A DNA stretch of 33,808 nt, taken from Bacteroidales bacterium (GTDB lineage Bacteria > Bacteroidota > Bacteroidia > Bacteroidales > WCHB1-69). The DNA lies in the NCBI GenBank assembly GCA_012519525.1, contig JAAYQB010000018.1:1-33808 (forward strand), in the 5' to 3' direction. Made by a program: the position numbers and the translations under genes. Under the pieces are notes generated by a model. The model did not search any database, was not told the origin of the DNA, and worked only from the letters and a program-made list of their open reading frames with translations. Positions 33,772-33,808 of this stretch are shown in pieces. Position 1 is the first letter of the stretch. Each line of letters opens with the position of its first letter.

Positions 33772-33808
33772 TACATTTTTTTAATACTTTCAATAGTTTT
33801 ATACTATT

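Overview
The window reads as chromosomal DNA from an AT-rich, anaerobic, propionate-forming member of the Bacteroidota, probably a Bacteroidales relative. Five things point that way: TAnnTTTG-type promoters with TTTG/TTG about 19-22 bases upstream; two proteins with type IX secretion (T9SS) C-terminal sorting domains; two TonB-dependent receptors; an Rnf ion pump; and a biotin-dependent methylmalonyl-CoA decarboxylase set. The genus cannot be settled from the sequence. No tRNA, rRNA, CRISPR array or intact insertion sequence was seen.

Layout. (1) 1-3403, minus strand: a methylmalonyl-CoA decarboxylase/epimerase operon (OadG-like subunit fused to a lamin-tail domain, biotin carrier, epimerase, carboxyltransferase). 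The membrane beta subunit is not inside the window. (2) 3554-7807, minus strand: rnfCDGEA, starting with its own promoter directly before rnfC and without rnfB. (3) 8023-11224, plus strand: a tight run of a DUF4199-type membrane protein, a family 2 glycosyltransferase, a diacylglycerol-kinase-like lipid kinase and a secreted DNA/RNA nuclease. (4) 11233-14340, minus strand: an Ig-like lipoprotein, a DUF4783-type protein and nadC. (5) 14388-15684, minus strand: kbl with its own promoter and terminator. (6) 15776-24123, minus strand: a probable three-gene cell-surface operon. It holds a 1566-residue T9SS protein with 14 cadherin-like repeats, a TonB-dependent receptor and a smaller T9SS protein, with no SusD. 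(7) 24339-28773, plus strand: a ribosome-centred block of rpsU, xerC, hpf and an unusually long rpsA. (8) 28823-33019, plus strand: a class III aminotransferase, a TonB-dependent receptor and a TcdA/ThiF-family protein. (9) 33020-33808: a low-information right edge with an unrecognised, possibly truncated gene and sequences that look like insertion-sequence ends.

How the genes work together. Regions 1 and 2 fit one energy scheme: succinate/propionate fermentation with sodium-coupled decarboxylation, plus ferredoxin:NAD+ ion pumping by Rnf. Region 6 looks like a surface capture and uptake unit of unknown ligand. Region 7 is the most interesting for regulation. rpsU and hpf, both ribosome-state genes, carry Shine-Dalgarno sequences in a phylum that mostly ignores them, and the xerC promoter lies inside the probable rpsU terminator hairpin.

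All calls come from reading the sequence and translated proteins. No database search or folding program was run, so family names are recognition calls and residue positions are approximate unless a motif is named.
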